Source of the DNA: Bacillota bacterium
GTDB taxonomy: Bacteria; Bacillota; Clostridia; DSM-8532
NCBI GenBank assembly: GCA_023446675.1
Contig: JAEXPO010000317.1
Location: 1 to 6,884, forward strand
Reading direction: 5' to 3'
Length of the DNA: 6,884 bases
The first letter of the stretch is position 1. The number at the start of each line of letters is the position of its first letter. Position numbers and translations under genes: made by a program. A model generated the notes under the pieces. The model saw only the letters and a list, made by a program, of their open reading frames with translations. It was not told the origin of the DNA and ran no database searches. Shown here piece after piece: positions 6,019-6,884 of this stretch.

Positions 6019-6884
6019 TTATTTGCCGACGGTTCTGTCATAGGCGGTCTGTGAAATTTCAAGGAATTGGCCCAGGCCTATTTTTTCAAGCTCATTGAGG
6101 AAATTGCTCCAATCCGCGTCAATATCCGTATAACCGGTAATATAGGCGGCGTTCTTTTCCTTTACATAGGTTTTCAAATTGGCCTTGATTTCGGAAATGG
6201 TATCCATCTCCTCACCGGTATACATAATTTTGAAAATAATCTCGTCGGGCTTAAGCTCAAACTCAATGGCATCCGCCTTGGCTACTTCAAGGGTTATGGC
6301 GCTTGATAAGGGATTGTCCGTGTCAACGGTCAGTCCGCCGGCTACCTCGTAAGTACGGAAGCAGGGTGCGCCGTTCTGCCAGTGGGCATTCTGTACCGAG
6401 CCCCATGCCAGAATAGGAACGATCATGGCAGGATAACCCATATTTTCATAAGCACCCTTTTCGTTGGCGGTAGGTCCTCTCCAGTCCACCTCAGGCTCTC
6501 CCCAGCGATTCCAAACGGTGGCTTCATCGCTCATCATGAGATCCAGCAAACGGAAAGCGGCTTCCGGATTTTTAGCGTTCATGGTGATGTAGGCGGTAGG
6601 ATTTGGCAGTGTGGGACGGAAAATGGACTGCTTGACACCGCTGGGGCCGACAAGGGGCGCGGCGGATACATATTCGGTCCGGCGGTTGTCGTCACCGGCC
6701 AGCATGGAGGGCGAACCGATAATGGCCGTACCTACCAGGGTGGCGTCGGGATTGTTCATGATCTGCTTGGCCTGGGCATCGTCCTGAGTAAAGGAAACCG
6801 GCAGCAGCAGATCGTCAAGGCACAGATCTCTTAAGTATTTAAGGCCTTCCTTCCATTCCTCGGTGGTATAGGCAAAGCTGATTT
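6019..6884 (-). CDS. Extracellular solute-binding protein of a sugar ABC transporter, C-terminal part (N-terminus beyond window)
   Basis: The frame is open from the right edge to a TAA at 6019-6021, giving 287 residues. There is no start here: the first visible residues (ISFAYTTEEWKEGLKYLRDL) are internal, and the ATG at 6759 is an internal methionine. Related LplA/YtcQ-type proteins are about 500-560 residues, so roughly half is present; the lipoprotein signal would be off-window. Features fitting the family are TTEEWKEGLKYLRDL, YITMNAKNPEAAFRLLDLMM (the N-P-E-A-x-x-R-L-L-D helix), WGEPEVDW, and a C-terminal DWSNFLNELEKIGLGQFLEI helix ending in AYDR. The protein would capture the oligosaccharide at the cell surface and deliver it to the two permeases immediately downstream. 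In many relatives the binding-protein gene follows the permeases; here it precedes them. Substrate cannot be inferred from this half alone. Confidence 0.92.
   Translation of the reverse strand, partial: ISFAYTTEEWKEGLKYLRDLCLDDLLLPVSFTQDDAQAKQIMNNPDATLVGTAIIGSPSMLAGDDNRRTEYVSAAPLVGPSGVKQSIFRPTLPNPTAYITMNAKNPEAAFRLLDLMMSDEATVWNRWGEPEVDWRGPTANEKGAYENMGYPAMIVPILAWGSVQNAHWQNGAPCFRTYEVAGGLTVDTDNPLSSAITLEVAKADAIEFELKPDEIIFKIMYTGEEMDTISEIKANLKTYVKEKNAAYITGYTDIDADWSNFLNELEKIGLGQFLEISQTAYDRTVGK

Overview
The window holds part of a carbohydrate-uptake and degradation locus of a Bacillota-type bacterium, most like Paenibacillaceae or a related Clostridia. The reasons are purine-rich Shine-Dalgarno sites (AGGAGG, AAAGGAG, AAAAGGAG), a roughly even base composition, LplB/YtcP-type sugar ABC permeases with a large solute-binding protein, and a membrane-anchored Cache-type sensor/regulator. 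The genus cannot be fixed from this sequence.

All six genes lie on the minus strand, so transcription runs from high to low coordinates. In that order they are: the C-terminal half of an extracellular solute-binding protein (cut by the right edge), an LplB-like permease, a YtcP/LplC-like permease, a polysaccharide-deacetylase-fold protein, a 243-nt intergenic region rich in inverted repeats, a heparinase II/III-family protein, a 180-nt intergenic region with a related hairpin, and the N-terminal 280 residues of a membrane sensor/regulator (cut by the left edge). No plus-strand gene is supported. No tRNA, rRNA, CRISPR array or mobile element was seen.

Inferred joint function: the binding protein captures an oligosaccharide and the two permeases import it, energised by an ATPase encoded elsewhere, as is usual for this transporter class. 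Two enzymes without visible signal peptides, the deacetylase-like protein and the heparinase-like lyase, could then process it in the cytoplasm. The natural reading is an acetylated, uronate-containing oligosaccharide, but the substrate is not proven by the sequence. The sensor/regulator probably reports an extracellular signal for the locus.

The observations most worth a second look are these: (i) a pair of hairpins in the two intergenic regions that share their 5' side and differ by a compensatory base-pair change; (ii) a nested, mutually exclusive inverted-repeat structure that includes the deacetylase stop codon; (iii) a Gly in place of the second Asp of the deacetylase catalytic/metal motif; and (iv) the intracellular deacetylase plus lyase pairing.
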